DNA from: Lichenostomus cassidix
Taxonomy: Eukaryota > Chordata > Aves > Passeriformes > Meliphagidae
Length of the DNA stretch: 64,000 nt
Direction: 5' to 3'
Assembly (NCBI GenBank): GCA_008360975.2
Contig: CM039183.1
Location: 50,429,350 to 50,493,349, forward strand
The notes beneath the pieces are model-generated. The model did not search any database and was not told the DNA's origin. It was given only the letters and a program-made list of their open reading frames with translations. How positions within the stretch are numbered: position 1 is the first letter of the stretch; every line of letters begins with the position of its first letter. The position numbers were made by a program, and so were the translations under genes. Positions 13,281 to 24,900 of this stretch are shown here, in pieces.

Positions 13281-15493
13281 TCAGGAAACCAAAACTCTAC
13301 TGCCAACTCTTGCTCCGCAGCCAATTATTGACCTTCAGTGTCACTGCCTTCCTTCTTACACTCTTTTCCCTCACCAGAAGACTGAGGGGAGCAGAGTACC
13401 ACCTGGATCCCTTTGCTTATGGCTATCAACTGAGTAGTTGATTCACCCTCTCTAATCAGGGGAACACTGCAGCAAAGACCTCAGGTACCAGCAGTCAAGG
13501 TTAGCTGACATTCTTGTTAAAAGCTGCCAGAGCTTCCTGATGTCCACACCTGCTGAGATGCCACATAGGGCAGGCAAAGCTACAGGTAGAAAAACCAAGG
13601 AAGAAAGTGTTCATAACTCTCTAAAGAAAAGCCTAAATTTGAGTTAGTTCCAGATAAATCTTTATTAGTGGGAGTAAGGAACAACAATTACCACTTTTAT
13701 GCGAACAGAATTCTTAAACCACAGAAAGTTGTTTCTAGGGGGAAATATTTTAGTTTACAGCATCTCTGAGGAAAAGATTTTGTTCTGCTCAAAAGTTATT
13801 TTAAATTATTTAGAAATCTTTTTGTGCTTGCCTGGTATTCAGATAATCATCCCAAGTTCTTATACTGAGCTCTATTTTGCAGCCGCTGAAATGGCTTGGT
13901 AGCTACGTGAATATAATGGAAGCAGACTGGGACATGCTTTCAATGTCACTCTCTTCCAGTCATACTCTGAGTAGAATTTGGTATTTGTTTTGTAGTACAA
14001 CAAGGATAACAAAACACTTTGATTTCACAGAGTAGTGTTAAGTATGTTTAGAAAAGATGCAGGAAAATCCTGTTATTTTAGCTTCTGGGACAATTTCAAG
14101 GGGTCTCTTTATCCACTGCTGCCAAAATAAACACATAGTTTGTTATAAATTTCATCATTAAAAACACTCTTTAACATTTTAGATGATGCCTAGTGTAGTT
14201 CACTCTCCTTTATTTATGTGCCAGTTGCAGAATTCAAGTGAGTTGTTGTTCAACAGTCACAACAGTATTACTGCACCTGAGGGGGTGGTGAAGGTAGAGA
14301 GATTTCTTGTGCCTTTAGGTAAGAGCCAGGAAAGACTAGGAGTTGGAGAGTGCAAGCTGCCAGAAGAGAAACAACAGCACTGGTAAGAGTTCTCAGGGTT
14401 CTGATTCATTTCTTAAGTCTGAGAGCAGTTTTCCAGGCAGTATTTTAATTTGACTTCTCTAGGTGAAGTTTGGCTAAGGGCAGGTGAAAAGCACTTGCTG
14501 AGGCTTCACAAGAAACCATTCTTTTTTTGTTCTGTGCTCTCTGTACCAGCTGAAAGAAGGTAATTTTCTATCCACAGTGAATGATGAACAGTAGTGTTTT
14601 CTGTATTCTGTTGAGTGCCTCACAAATGCAAAAAATTACCAACCGACGCAGAGATAACACATTACGTGCTTCCATCCCACATCCCATACTTTTTCCATCC
14701 TACATCCCTAATTTTCATCAACAAGTGGCACACTTGTTTGCAAGGGGGGACACAAAGTGAAGCACTAACAAGGTGAATATGTGACATATAGTTAAAAAAA
14801 TTAAGAGAGTGTAAATCTTGGTATAAATTGGCAGAGCTGCAGGAATGTCAGAGATTCCTTGTCAATTTATTCAGTCAGGTTCAAACACCTAAATGAAAAC
14901 AGGAACTAACAGTGATATTTTAGATGGCTTGATATATATAAAATTAAAGGACTGAATTAGTGTGCTAGTGCCCCTGCTGACAGTGTTTGTCTGGCATATA
15001 TAGAGATAAAGAGATTTTATTTAAAAATGCAAACAAAATGTGTTGTTGAGCCCTCATTGCTTCACAGCTTAAGGAGGAGCCACAACCCCATCAGAGCATT
15101 ACATTAAATATAATAAAGTCTTACTGGTGTAAAAAAAATATATATTTTGGAGCTAGTCATTGAAGAAAGCAGCAGATAGAGAACTGAAGAAAATTCCAGC
15201 CCAAATTATTGACAGCAGTTAATATAAAAGGCTTTTTAACATGGTTTATCAAAGATTTCTTGGAAGTGTAGTAGAAGAGAACTATTCATATGAGTCATGT
15301 GTGATCAACAGCTTTTCATAAGGACACTGAATGGCCTTCCAAGGGTAACAGCTGGATTTAGATTTGATATATGTAAACAAAAGCCACTAAGGCTAGAGTT
15401 GAGCGAAAAATCAATTGCAAAGCACTTTAAATTGCAAAGACGTTCTGGGTATGTACAGGGATAAAAGCAAGAACTCAAAGGTTTTAATTTTAG
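13281..15493. other. AT-rich unique sequence, no gene seen
   Basis: Short ORFs only (up to 67 codons outside the CR1-derived ones). The stretch at 14270-14360 is a little purine- and G-rich but has no identifiable motif. No transposon, RNA gene or recognisable exon was found. Confidence 0.65.
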
Positions 15494-15589
15494 GGAAGGA
15501 AGGAAGGAAGGAAGGAAGGAAGGAAGGAAGGAAGGAAGGAAGGAAGGAAGGAAGGAAGGAAGGAAGGAAGGAAGGAAGGAAGGAAGGAA
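15494..15589. repeat. (GGAA)24 microsatellite, uninterrupted
   Basis: Counting from the sequence, 24 perfect GGAA units occupy 96 bp without a single interruption. The strand is purely purine, so the tract can in principle form triplex (H-DNA) structures, and each unit is the core of an ETS-family binding site. A plus-strand ORF (15415-15612) runs through it and reads as repeated Lys-Glu-Gly-Arg, which is simply the translation of the repeat. The perfect state suggests recent expansion, and length variation between individuals is likely. Confidence 0.98.
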
Positions 15590-16191
15590 CTATAAAAACT
15601 AGAAGGCTCTAGAACGAAAAGTAATTTTTGTCTAATTTTAGAAAAAATCTCTGGCTGCTATTATGGGCCCAGACTACTCCAAGATAGCTCTTTCATGCTA
15701 TTCAAATGCTCCACAAGAGTTCCAGTTTGTGAGAGATGAGGGTTTTATTTATATTTTCATATAGTCTATTCTCATGTTCTAAAAATATTTGCATTTTACC
15801 AATTACTATTTGATGCTCACATCATTGTGATCTATGTTACAAAACATCGATTTGAGCTGACAAGAAATACCATTAAGTGGTAGTGGAGCTTTGTCTCTTG
15901 CACAGATTTGCCAATCGAACTACAAGCCAATGTTCTAATTCATCACACACTGGGACACACTGTACTTACTACTTTATAATTGCCTATATAGAATTATTAG
16001 GCATTAGAAAGAAGGATCACACAAACAAAAAGAGGTGAAGCATGTAGAATGAAGCATTTTCATTTAGGCCAGAAATGTGCATTCCTTTTCTATTTATGTT
16101 CTGTGTAATATTTCAATTATTGGAAAGAAAACTGCCAGCACTTAGATTAATTTTTCAAATGAAATGACATAGCAAATAAAATATTGCCTTT

Positions 16192-16220
16192 TCTTACATC
16201 TTACATCTTACTTCTTACAT
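16192..16220. repeat. Short CTTACAT tandem repeat
   Basis: About four slightly irregular copies of a 7-bp CTTACAT motif follow one another. This is a minor low-complexity tract. Confidence 0.6.
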
Positions 16221-17642
16221 GTAAGTTCAGCCTCATGCTTATATAATTGTTTCCCGACTCTTGCCTCATTTAGCAGTTGAAAATCTGCAAAATTATAATA
16301 GCAGGACCTTGTGCATTTCTGCAAAGACCAAAAGGGTTTTTACATGTATGAGGTGTAACAGAAAATCCCTGCAAGCCTCCATACCTGCTACATGCACAGA
16401 TATTTTGTGTTCACATGGCAGACCTGAAAGACATGGGGCCAGGGATAATTAGAGGGTCTTTCCTGTAGCTGGCTAAGCCAAAGCATACCCTTCTAGCCCT
16501 TTTCAGGAAACTTTATCCCCATCTTAATATCAGCTACAGAGGATGCCACAAATGACAAGTAGGTGAGACATTAAGCATCACCAACACCTCTGTCTGTAAT
16601 ATTACCCAGCAACATCAGAAATGCATTCAAGATCCTTGTGAAGCATCACCTATAATCTGTCATGTTTTGGCCACTGACAAATTGGTTGGGTTTCAACATT
16701 AGGACTGTCTGATGGCTCAGGTTCATTTGAATATTCCCTGTCTGTTTCAGTTTCCTGTGTTGAAAATGGGCAAATTTTCCATTCCAGTACTCACTACCTT
16801 AACAGCAAATAACGAAAATTAAAAATTCGTAAAGATGATTCTTTAATGCTTAACATTTTCTGGTGATGCAGAGCAGTGCTGCTGTTCCATGTAGATGTTG
16901 CAAGGCTGAAAATGTCTTCTCCAAGTACAAAACAAGAAGAAGCCTAACTTTACCAGCTAGTTACAAATGACATTTTTCAACTCCTACTATTGAAAGAAAT
17001 GTTGTAGGATAGTAAAATTAGCAAAACACCACATGAATTAAATTTTGTATTTTAATACATGAACATGTATCTTCCATTAGTGGCTCTACAAATATGGCAA
17101 GTATTCTGAAGCATAAACATTTGACTAATCTTAATTATTCTTAAGTTTTTAATTTCTCTTTCTGGGTGCTTATATCTTTTCCCACTTTTCCTGTGCTCTG
17201 TGAGTCCTTAACAATAACCACCAGGCACAAGTCTGAAGACTTGTTCAACCAATTCTCCTCCATGAGACTTGGACAGTCCAAATAATTTAAATATATCTAA
17301 CCTATTGAAATAATCTCAAATAATCTCACATTTTTCTTTATGTATCAGAGATTTTGTTTCTAGTATTACAGTCTTGTTTTGTTTTTTTCTCACTCTTATT
17401 GACTATAATGCTTTCTTTGATTAGAGAAAACTATTTTTCATTACGTGTTTTGGGAATGAATGAAAATAACCTGAAACAAACAAAAAAATTCCTTTTGGAA
17501 AATACAGTGATAGTCAATTAAATAAACTCATGGTGCTTATGGAAGCCTTTGTGTATTTCTGGAGCACTTTTTCCATAATAGTTGCAGCACACAACACTAT
17601 GTTTTGCATTATTTCTCCAAAATTACCACTCCATTCCAGAAC

Positions 17643-17684
17643 AATTATATCAAAATAATTATATCAAAATAATTATATCAAAAC
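17643..17684. repeat. 14-bp tandem repeat, three copies
   Basis: The unit AATTATATCAAAAT occurs three times head to tail (the last ending C). It lies only about 25 bp from an unrelated 21-bp duplication at 17711-17751. Confidence 0.9.
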
Positions 17685-17710
17685 CTGATGTCTGCTACTA
17701 TTCTGAATGT

Positions 17711-17751
17711 AACAATTTTAATGTACTTAGCAACAATTTTAATGTACTTAG
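17711..17751. repeat. 21-bp tandem duplication
   Basis: AACAATTTTAATGTACTTAG is present twice in direct orientation with a 21-bp period, and the copies are identical over 20 bp. Such identity implies a recent duplication or selection; slippage is the simpler explanation. Confidence 0.9.
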
Positions 17752-18843
17752 TTCCTTTTATGACTGCTGTGTTTCAGAAACGCACCAGTTGGTTTGGGTT
17801 TTTTTAATTTTTCCACAATAAATCTGGGGGTTTTAGGGAAATATAGGTGTTAGAATTTTCTTCTGTCAAATAGCCCTGAGAAGCAAGACAAAAACCTACA
17901 GAAAGCAGGTGCTCCAAGGAAACATGCTTCCTTCCACACATTCTCCTTTCAGAGTTGTAAATGCTGTTGCTAGGGTTTTGTTGACCAGAATGAAAAAAGC
18001 TAACAAAAAAAAAATATATTGCAACACTCAGAAGAAGATATGCAGCTTTGTAACTTATGTCAAAGGAATAAAAAACAGAGCAATTCCACAGCCTCCCAGC
18101 CAGGAATGAGATCTGGGTTTATTTTTGTATTTCTTGTTTTCTTTGACTTGAAATTGAGTCATCTTAATGGGGATTTGTACTTTGTATGCTCCTCATGAGG
18201 CTTTGTTGCTGGATTCAATAAATCAGAGCTGTCACAAAGCAGTTTTAGCATTACTGTCCTACACAACTGCATTTGTGGTATTTTATCACAGCTGGCAGTC
18301 AATCAATGGTTCTTATCAGACATTTTGGTCATTACATTGAAAGATTAAAGGGAAAAAATGTATTTGTTAACCCATTTGTATACTTGAGTTTCTTTACTCC
18401 AGGGTATCAAATCCAATTAAAGTGGATATAAAACAGATGTCTTTTGCATGCAGTAATCTTAGTAACAAGCCAACTGGTCTATAGAATCCTGGTACTGATT
18501 ATTCCCTTTCATTCTTGCATACTCGTTTGTGCAGTTTTAGAACTGAATTCCCAGCTGGAACAACAATATTGATTTTTATAACTTTGATTTAGGATGCTAA
18601 CAGCAATCTGTTAGCTACAGAATTTACGTGAAGAAGCCTTTAAGGACCTGTACTTAACACACTGCTACCAAGCTCAAAGATCATGAAATCAGAGGTCCCA
18701 AAATGAAAAATAAAATGTGAAGAAAAAATGAAGACTTTCTTGCCATCAAATCACTTCAAGACCAACCAAATCAATCATTCTGCTGAAGGCAGGTTTACTC
18801 AAGTACAGAGATATTGAAAAGCATTTTTTAAGCTTCTTCTTAA

Positions 18844-19080
18844 AGACCCTCAGTGAGAGACATGCTGCAGTCTCCTCACATGAACTGTAGTTGTACTTTA
18901 GTCCCTAGCATTAGATAATTATTTCTACACCTAAGATGAACTACCTTTCCTTTGGTGTGATTCAGATACTTCAGAAAAGCAAGCACTAATTTTTCATGCC
19001 CCTGAAGACTGTTATTAGATCTTTTTTATTTAATTTCCTCCTCTTTCTGCTTAAGCGTCAGTCGGCTCATTCTCCATGGG
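18844..19080 (-). mobile_element. Very old CR1/L3-like LINE remnant
   Basis: On the plus strand the order of blocks resembles antisense CR1/L3 3' sequence. A CTCAGTGA...GCAGTCTC block comes first, then a weakly matching middle, then CCCTGAAGACTGTTATTAGATC, then a pyrimidine-rich TTTCCTCCTCTTTCTGCTTAAG block where CR1 has its TCTTCTCTTCTCCA..GCTAA segment. Identity is low and there is no intact 3' tip. This assignment rests on pattern recall; chance similarity is possible. Confidence 0.45.
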
Positions 19081-19324
19081 TTATTTAAATGCCATAAGTC
19101 AAGATCCAGTAGGTCAAAGAAAACTTTTATTTAAAGTAACACTCATTTTGAACAATCATCTGAACTTCTACATCTACAGAAGAAAGTCAAGGCTTCTGTA
19201 AGGCTCTCTTTATTTGTGTTTGTATAATGATCCTATGTAGTTGCCTTAGAGTCAGGCAAGGAAATGCATGTGCTGTATTCTTAACTTGTTGCCAAAGAAT
19301 TATAATACTGTAAATAAGGAGAGC

Positions 19325-19332
19325 ATGCAAAT
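19325..19332 (+). promoter_or_regulatory. Octamer (POU) motif ATGCAAAT
   Basis: A perfect ATGCAAAT octamer is followed by a second near-octamer, ATGCAAAC (19333-19340). The 14-mer CATGCAAATATGCA that contains it is found again at 59419-59432. POU-domain factors bind such sites, but a single occurrence in AT-rich DNA has little weight by itself. Confidence 0.3.
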
Positions 19333-19459
19333 ATGCAAACAAGTCAAAATCCTGTGACCTACACCTATTTATGTCTCAGTTGCATAAATAATGGAGTTAT
19401 CAGCTGAACAATGGACCTGACCTGTACTCATTGAAAATGATAAAATTATTTTTGCTGAT

Positions 19460-19491
19460 ATTTTTCCAGACTTAGAAATTTTTCCAGACTT
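19460..19491. repeat. 14-bp direct repeat abutting a CR1 3' end
   Basis: ATTTTTCCAGACTT occurs exactly twice with an 18-bp period, and the second copy touches the start of the CR1 tip at 19492. Both copies are on the same side of the LINE, so this is not an ordinary target-site duplication. Confidence 0.85.
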
Positions 19492-19550
19492 CCACAGAAT
19501 CACAGAATGGTTTGGTTTGGATGGGATCTTAAGGATCATCTAGGTCCAAC
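19492..19550 (-). mobile_element. CR1 LINE 3' tip, severely 5'-truncated
   Basis: The plus strand reads CACAGAATCACAGAATGG then TTTGGTTTGGATGGGATCTTAAGGATCATCTAGGTCCAAC in segments. This is the antisense of the avian CR1 3' terminus, including two of the terminal octamer units. Similarity fades after about 19550, although CCATGGCAG near 19590 could be a displaced piece. Truncation at the 5' end is usual for CR1. Confidence 0.85.
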
Positions 19551-20714
19551 ATCTATCACTAATTCATTTGTTTTATGGTGACACTCCCCATGGCAGAAAT
19601 GCTGCTTTTAGTGGATTTGCAATGTTAAATGGTATAGAAAAGAGCAGACAGGGTTTTGTTGATGAAACCACAGCAGTCCTGATTAACAAACTTATCCTCA
19701 AGTTCTCACATTTGCCAGTTGATTCCTAATTATGCTGCATGTTTTCTATAAGTAACAATATTAAATGAATATCTGTGAACTCTAGTGACTAGGGAGCTTG
19801 CAATAAGTTTATTGTCCTCTAATCTAAATCCAAAGAATCAACCACTACTTTAAGTCACACAACTTTTAGTTCAGAGATTCTGTCAGAGTCAGTGGTGTCT
19901 CTTTGGACATGCAGGAGTCCAACAGAAAGCTGTTTATGCCCTTATGGCAGTAAAACATCCAGTCTTTACTCTTGTCTGTCCCTGAAAAAGCAACATGCAC
20001 AAACTCTTCCCGGATATTGACATCCTCTTTTTTGAGATATCTTGGAACACTAAATGAGCATTTTTCTATTCAACCAAATGACGGAATAAACACTACTTTG
20101 CCTCTAAGTGTACACACAGGGAAAAAAACCCAGTTTTGTTACAAAAGGAGCTAGAAAAACAATATTCCATTACTTCTGTGAGAACACATTACTATGGCTA
20201 TGCTGCACACCTGTGTGAATTAACACCTAAGTGAAAATACAAGAACACTCAGATTAAATATATTTATATTTATTCATTCATCTATCTGTTTGTGCTGTTG
20301 CTATATTCCATTGCAACTTAAAGGAATCTCAGAGGATACCTTTTCATTCAGACCAGGGTTTCTCTTTGCCTCTCTTTTACCTGATGAGGTCTGCTGCTGG
20401 CAATTTCCATGCACCCTCCTTAGAAACATTTTTATCTGTGAAAGACGGAGAATGAAAGTGATACCAAATTTGAGGACATGACATGATATGGGTTTTGACT
20501 CAATATTTAATGTATTTTCATCAAGATACTTTATTTTCTTGGGCTGATGATCCAATATTGATAGGACTGAGATTTTATTACTGTAAATTTGAGTTAACAT
20601 TTCTTCTAATTTTTTTTAAAAACTTACATGATTTTCTTCCAAAGTTTTCATACAAGTAACAAATCAGCACATGCCAGGTGAGAATTCATGGATCATTTGA
20701 TATTTCTATCAGTG
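19551..20714. other. Unique sequence, no gene seen
   Basis: ORFs on both strands reach 99 codons (minus, 20301-20600) without any recognisable domain. I see no transposon between the CR1 tip and the decayed LTR. Confidence 0.6.
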
Positions 20715-21240
20715 TATTAAGTGTCCATGTCCAGTTTTTGACAGCAGGAGGTCACAGTGAGGACAAGCCAAAGGCTGCCACATGAATCTCATATCAGAGC
20801 AGCTGGATATTCCTGGAGGAACAGGAGTCCGTGGAAAGCCCATGCTGGAGCAGGGGGAAGGTGGGAGATGGAAGGCGCAGCAGAGAGAACCCTCTATGTG
20901 CCAAATGTAACATGTCCCATCCAGTCTGCCAGGGCTTGGAGCAGGAGTGGGGAATGGAGGAACGAAATTGAGCTGGGGAAAGAGGGTGATAAGGTGCTGT
21001 TTTAATGTTTCTCTTTGTTTGTTGCTACTCAAATCTATTTTAATTTGCAATAAATTGATTTTCTCCAACTCTAATCTCTTTTGTTCATGATGGTTGCCTG
21101 TATGCAGTCTTCATATCTTCATGTTGACCCATGAATTTTCTCATCCTGTTTTCTCCCCTTTTCCTGATAAGGAAGGGGTGGAAGTGAGTAGCTGGGTGGC
21201 CATTTGGCTGTTTGCTAAGTATGCTCCCTAATGCCCCTCC
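20715..21240 (+). mobile_element. Decayed LTR resembling avian ERVL-type LTRs
   Basis: The order of segments matches a common bird class III LTR as I know it. The segments are: CAGCAGGAGGTCACAGTGAGG; GCTGGATATTCCTGGAGGA; CATGCTGGAGCAGGGGGAAGG; GGAAGGCGCAGCAGAGAGAA; a TTTCTCTTTGTTTGTTGCTACTCA stretch; TTTGCAATAAATTGATTTTC with the poly(A) signal at 21049-21054; and a tail with TTTTCTCCCCTTTTCCTGATAAGGA and GCTGGGTGGCCATTTGGC. It is clearly older than the 260-bp LTRs. The ends are uncertain and no target-site duplication was identified. The local rise in GC explains the overlapping ORFs on both strands (20709-21068 minus, 20757-21005 plus). Confidence 0.65.
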
Positions 21241-21805
21241 CTCCCCCCAGCAAACAGAGGGGTTAAATGTGGGATTTAGGCTCACATTTAATACCATCAT
21301 CTTCCTAGAAATATTACTTAGATATCTTACTGATAGTACCTTATCAAAAAGTTGTGATCTGTTTCAGCTTGCAGATATTGCAAAAGCAGTAGATACTCAG
21401 AGCAGAGACCTAAAAGACACTAAGCCCTGCAGATTTCATACTACCCATTCTGAACACCTCACTGGCCTTGGAAGCACAGCTATGGTCTCTCAGGTGAGGA
21501 AACTCAAAAATCATCCATCTAGCAGAGAAGACAGTCCAAGTTTGGTATTGTATGATTCTGGCATTTTGACAAACCTGCCTTGTCTATGTATGGATGTCAG
21601 CAGGCTTAAAACAACTAAATTAAGGTCTAAGGAAGATTTAATACAATGCATTGAAGCACTGACTTGTGAGGTGCTAACACAACTACACAATCTGTATTTC
21701 TTTTTATATGTCCAATGTGTTATATTAACTAGAACTTTCAACTGGAACCTGAGTCTAAAGGAACTGACATTTATTCTTCAAATGTCCCTGGACAAAATAG
21801 AATAG
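21212..21805 (+). other. 197-codon open reading frame, probably not a gene
   Basis: This is the longest ORF in the window. It starts inside the tail of the decayed LTR, runs through unassigned sequence, and stops about 20 bp before a CR1 fragment. The predicted protein has no recognisable domain, signal peptide or retroviral motif, and its composition looks like translated noncoding DNA. A shorter minus-strand ORF (21511-21741) overlaps it. A start within repeat sequence and the lack of any family match argue against a real gene, but the length is unusual for this base composition. Confidence 0.15.
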
Positions 21806-21824
21806 TAATTCCTTGGGATGAAAA

Positions 21825-21918
21825 CTGTGAAGAACGACTGAGAGATAGAGGTTGGGTCAGTCTGGGGCAGACAAAACTTGGAGGGGACCTGACAGCAGCC
21901 CACAAGCACCTGCTGACA
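21825..21918 (+). mobile_element. CR1 LINE fragment, internal 3' region
   Basis: In sense orientation the sequence GGTTGGGTCAGTCTGGGGCAG followed by ACTTGGAGGGGACCTGACAGCAGCCCACAAGCACCTG in segments matches the CR1 block that normally reads as a GGTT..TAGCCTGGAGAAGAGGAGGCT..GGGGACCTCA..GCAGCCTACAA pattern. It is diverged and lacks both ends. Confidence 0.65.
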
Positions 21919-24900
21919 GATCACTGTGCTGTTCTGCATGCAATGAACTTAACAAAAAAAGAACCCACATTAATCCTTTGGGAAAGAGATGCAGTATATT
22001 TTGGTCCCTTTGGAGCTAACATTTCAGTAAATTTCCAAATCTATCAACCAAGTCCTTCAAATTTGTAGAAGCATTTCCAGATGGAAACTCTCTTAACAGT
22101 TTCCAAGCTATTCAGTCTTGGTTTGGATCTCATGTGTCCTCTATGGCATTGGTACATCTCAGCTGCATTTAAAAGCATCCGAAGCAGTGAGCTAAAAATA
22201 ATACTTTCCCCTCCTGGAGTACTCCAGCTGACAAGAAGGGCACAGCGTCACTGAAGCTTAGCTCCACAGTTCAGAAAGTATGGAAATGAGTAATTCAATG
22301 TTATACCTAAACCAGCAGAATCTTTTTGAAATTAAAGGAAACTGATAAACCTAAGAAAAGCACATATCTCTCTCCATTTATTTTTGTTACAAATCCTGCA
22401 TTACAGCTATCCCTTTGGTTTCAGACACTGTGAGTCTACAGTGTGTTGTTGAAATTCCCTTCACAACGTCAATAAACAGCAATTTACTTTCTCTAAAAAT
22501 GCAAGCATTTATCTGAATAAATAAATTAATCCCTGAAACTGCAATCTGAGATAAAATGAGATGGATGCATAAAATCTTCTGGATGCATTTTATTGGCTTA
22601 CAGTTTTTCTTCTAAACATATCAGTGTGGTTTTTTGTCTGGGATATCTTTCAGTTAAGAGTACTTGAAGTAAAAACATTAGCAGATAATTAATCATGACA
22701 CAAGTTCTACCTAGTAAATAGAATACCTTTCAGGCTACCACTCTAGTACATCGAGATAAGAATCCAAAACGACAGTTCATTATTTATTTAATTTTGTGTC
22801 AAATGCTATGAGATTGCTGCAAAGTTTTTTATTCTACAAACACATTGAGAAGATTGTTGGCCAATAAAGACTTCTTTCTGGCTGTTTCAATAAGTTTTGC
22901 TGAAGTCATATCATGGCTGCTTTCAGCTGAGGACACCAGCAGACCTAAGAAGGAAGTACGTAGTGTAGTTTTGCCCTTTTTTTTTTTCTCAAAAGTTTTT
23001 CTGGTTCTAAAGCAAGTCAGTCACCAGAATAGTTGCCTAAAGTATGCAGAAATTTTTATGAACATTACTTTTGTTCTCAGGTTTTTTGAGGTCTTTAAAC
23101 TATGACAATTGTTTTAGAAATGTCCCCACCAGAGCAAGACTGAACTTCAGTTCAGGCTGGAAAGCATTCAGGATCAAGAATGTCAAAATATTGTAAACCA
23201 AATACCCTGATTTGAAGTTCAGATATAGTTTAGTCATACAGGTTTTATTATATTGCACTGAGATTTAAGATTACTTAAGAATATTTTGTGGAAGCTTAGA
23301 ACTCCACCTTACATTTTATCATTTTCCTGAGTGAAAGCCAAAGAGAATATTTCCACCAGCCAGATCATGAGACAGAATAAATGATACCCCATGAAACAAT
23401 GCATTCTCATCTAGGTGAAGTTAACTCAGTGTATTCTCAAGGCCCTTTATTTTGGTAGCAGCTATCAATTTATCTTAATTAACACAGTCTGTCCAGGTAG
23501 ATACATCAGATAATCATCAGATGTTCCATGCATATGGAAATCATTCCTAGTAATCAATATATAAATATATAGGCTTTCTTTATTCTGCAACAATTTTGTT
23601 TTCAATTAACAAAATAGTTTGATGGATTTTTAACATTTGTGCAAATCCTTTTGATACCAATTTTTGTTAAAATCTTGCATCTCTAATAGCATTTTATGTT
23701 GTCTCTAATCACCCTAATGTTTTTTTTGTCTTCCACATAAGTCATCCTTGGAGAAGGATAAAATTTCTTCTACTAACCTCATTTCAAAAATACTTTTTCA
23801 AGTATGTTTAATTGTACTTAAGTCAGCTTGAACCTTATCAGTGAGCTTTAAAATTGTATGCAGTTATACACATGAAATTTTCAGCGACTTTTCCATTTTA
23901 TGAATTAAAACAGTCAGGTTTTTTGTTTTGTTTTGTTTATTTCAGCATTCTATCCAGTGAGATATGTAACTAAGAGCAGACTTTATTGAGCTGTGTTTTT
24001 TCATTTCCAAAATCTTTTCCTACAAGCATCTTAATTTCCTGTGTACCACAAAATTCGTAATTTTTACTGCATTCATAATGAAGACGGTTCACACTCTGTT
24101 TGTATCGTACCCACAGGATTCATTGAACTGTCACACTTTAATCAGAGTTGTTTACTGAGATTCCTCTATAAATTAAAATCACTAAGCCTTTTGCAGTCTT
24201 GATAATTCTATTTTTTGTCAAGGTGGTTCACATTTCTGGCCACACTCTAAGATTTCTGCAACTACTGCTGGCCAGGTTTCTGGAAAGCCTCTCGTCTTCC
24301 TGAGGTTTCTGCAAAGTTCACTTGTCAAGTAATTGAATCCTCCTCTCTTAACCCATATGGAATGGATAACTGAACAAAACAAAAGTGAAAAAGTGTCATT
24401 AGCTGCCAATATTGCGGTAGCTGGTTTTGGTTTGCGGGATTTTTTGCTTTTTTTTTCTATATGAACTTGGAAGGAATTGAAAACTTACTCCTCTATGAGT
24501 GATCATCAGATCTTCCACTGGTTTCAGCCAAGAATATTTTCTGTTCTCCTCTGGAAACTTCACAGTCAGATCACTAGTGATATCAGTGGGCTAACAGAAA
24601 GAAAGAGAGAAAAAGTTACCAATATACACCCACATGAAATAATTTGATATTCGCTTATTGCAATAGTTAACCAAGTTGGTATTATTAAAAAAACACATGA
24701 AATGGTGGAAGCATATTGTGATTTTCTTCCTGTTTCTTTAGAAGAAAGCTGAAGATCTGAGACATTTTTCAGTCACTTTCCTGTGTTGGAGTTAGAGATT
24801 GAGAGCTGTGTGAAATAAATCCACCTGGACAAGATGGTAGAGGATAAGAGAACTTCAGTAGAAAACAGCCATTGAGATAAAAACCAGGCCTCAAGTAATT

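Larger units (their letters stand above)
15590..18843. other. AT-rich unique sequence with small tandem repeats
   Basis: No gene is supported; the longest ORF is 79 codons and is produced by the tandem repeats at 17.6-17.75 kb. A CTTACAT-type repeat lies at 16192-16220. The rest is unremarkable AT-rich DNA with no named transposon. Confidence 0.65.

Noticed and set aside
13102..13441. Two overlapping plus ORFs of 111 and 61 codons
   Set aside because: They begin inside, and run out of, an antisense CR1 3' untranslated region that does not encode protein.
15041..15130. TGTTGAGC... start and AATAAAG as a further LTR copy
   Set aside because: The similarity to the 260-bp LTR ends after a few bases, and no TATA-CCAAT block, matching end or target-site duplication is present.
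15415..15612. ORF with repeated Lys-Glu-Gly-Arg
   Set aside because: It is the direct translation of the GGAA microsatellite.
17635..17755. Repeats with spacers as a small CRISPR-like array
   Set aside because: The copies are directly adjacent with no unique spacers, there are no cas genes, and the DNA is vertebrate.
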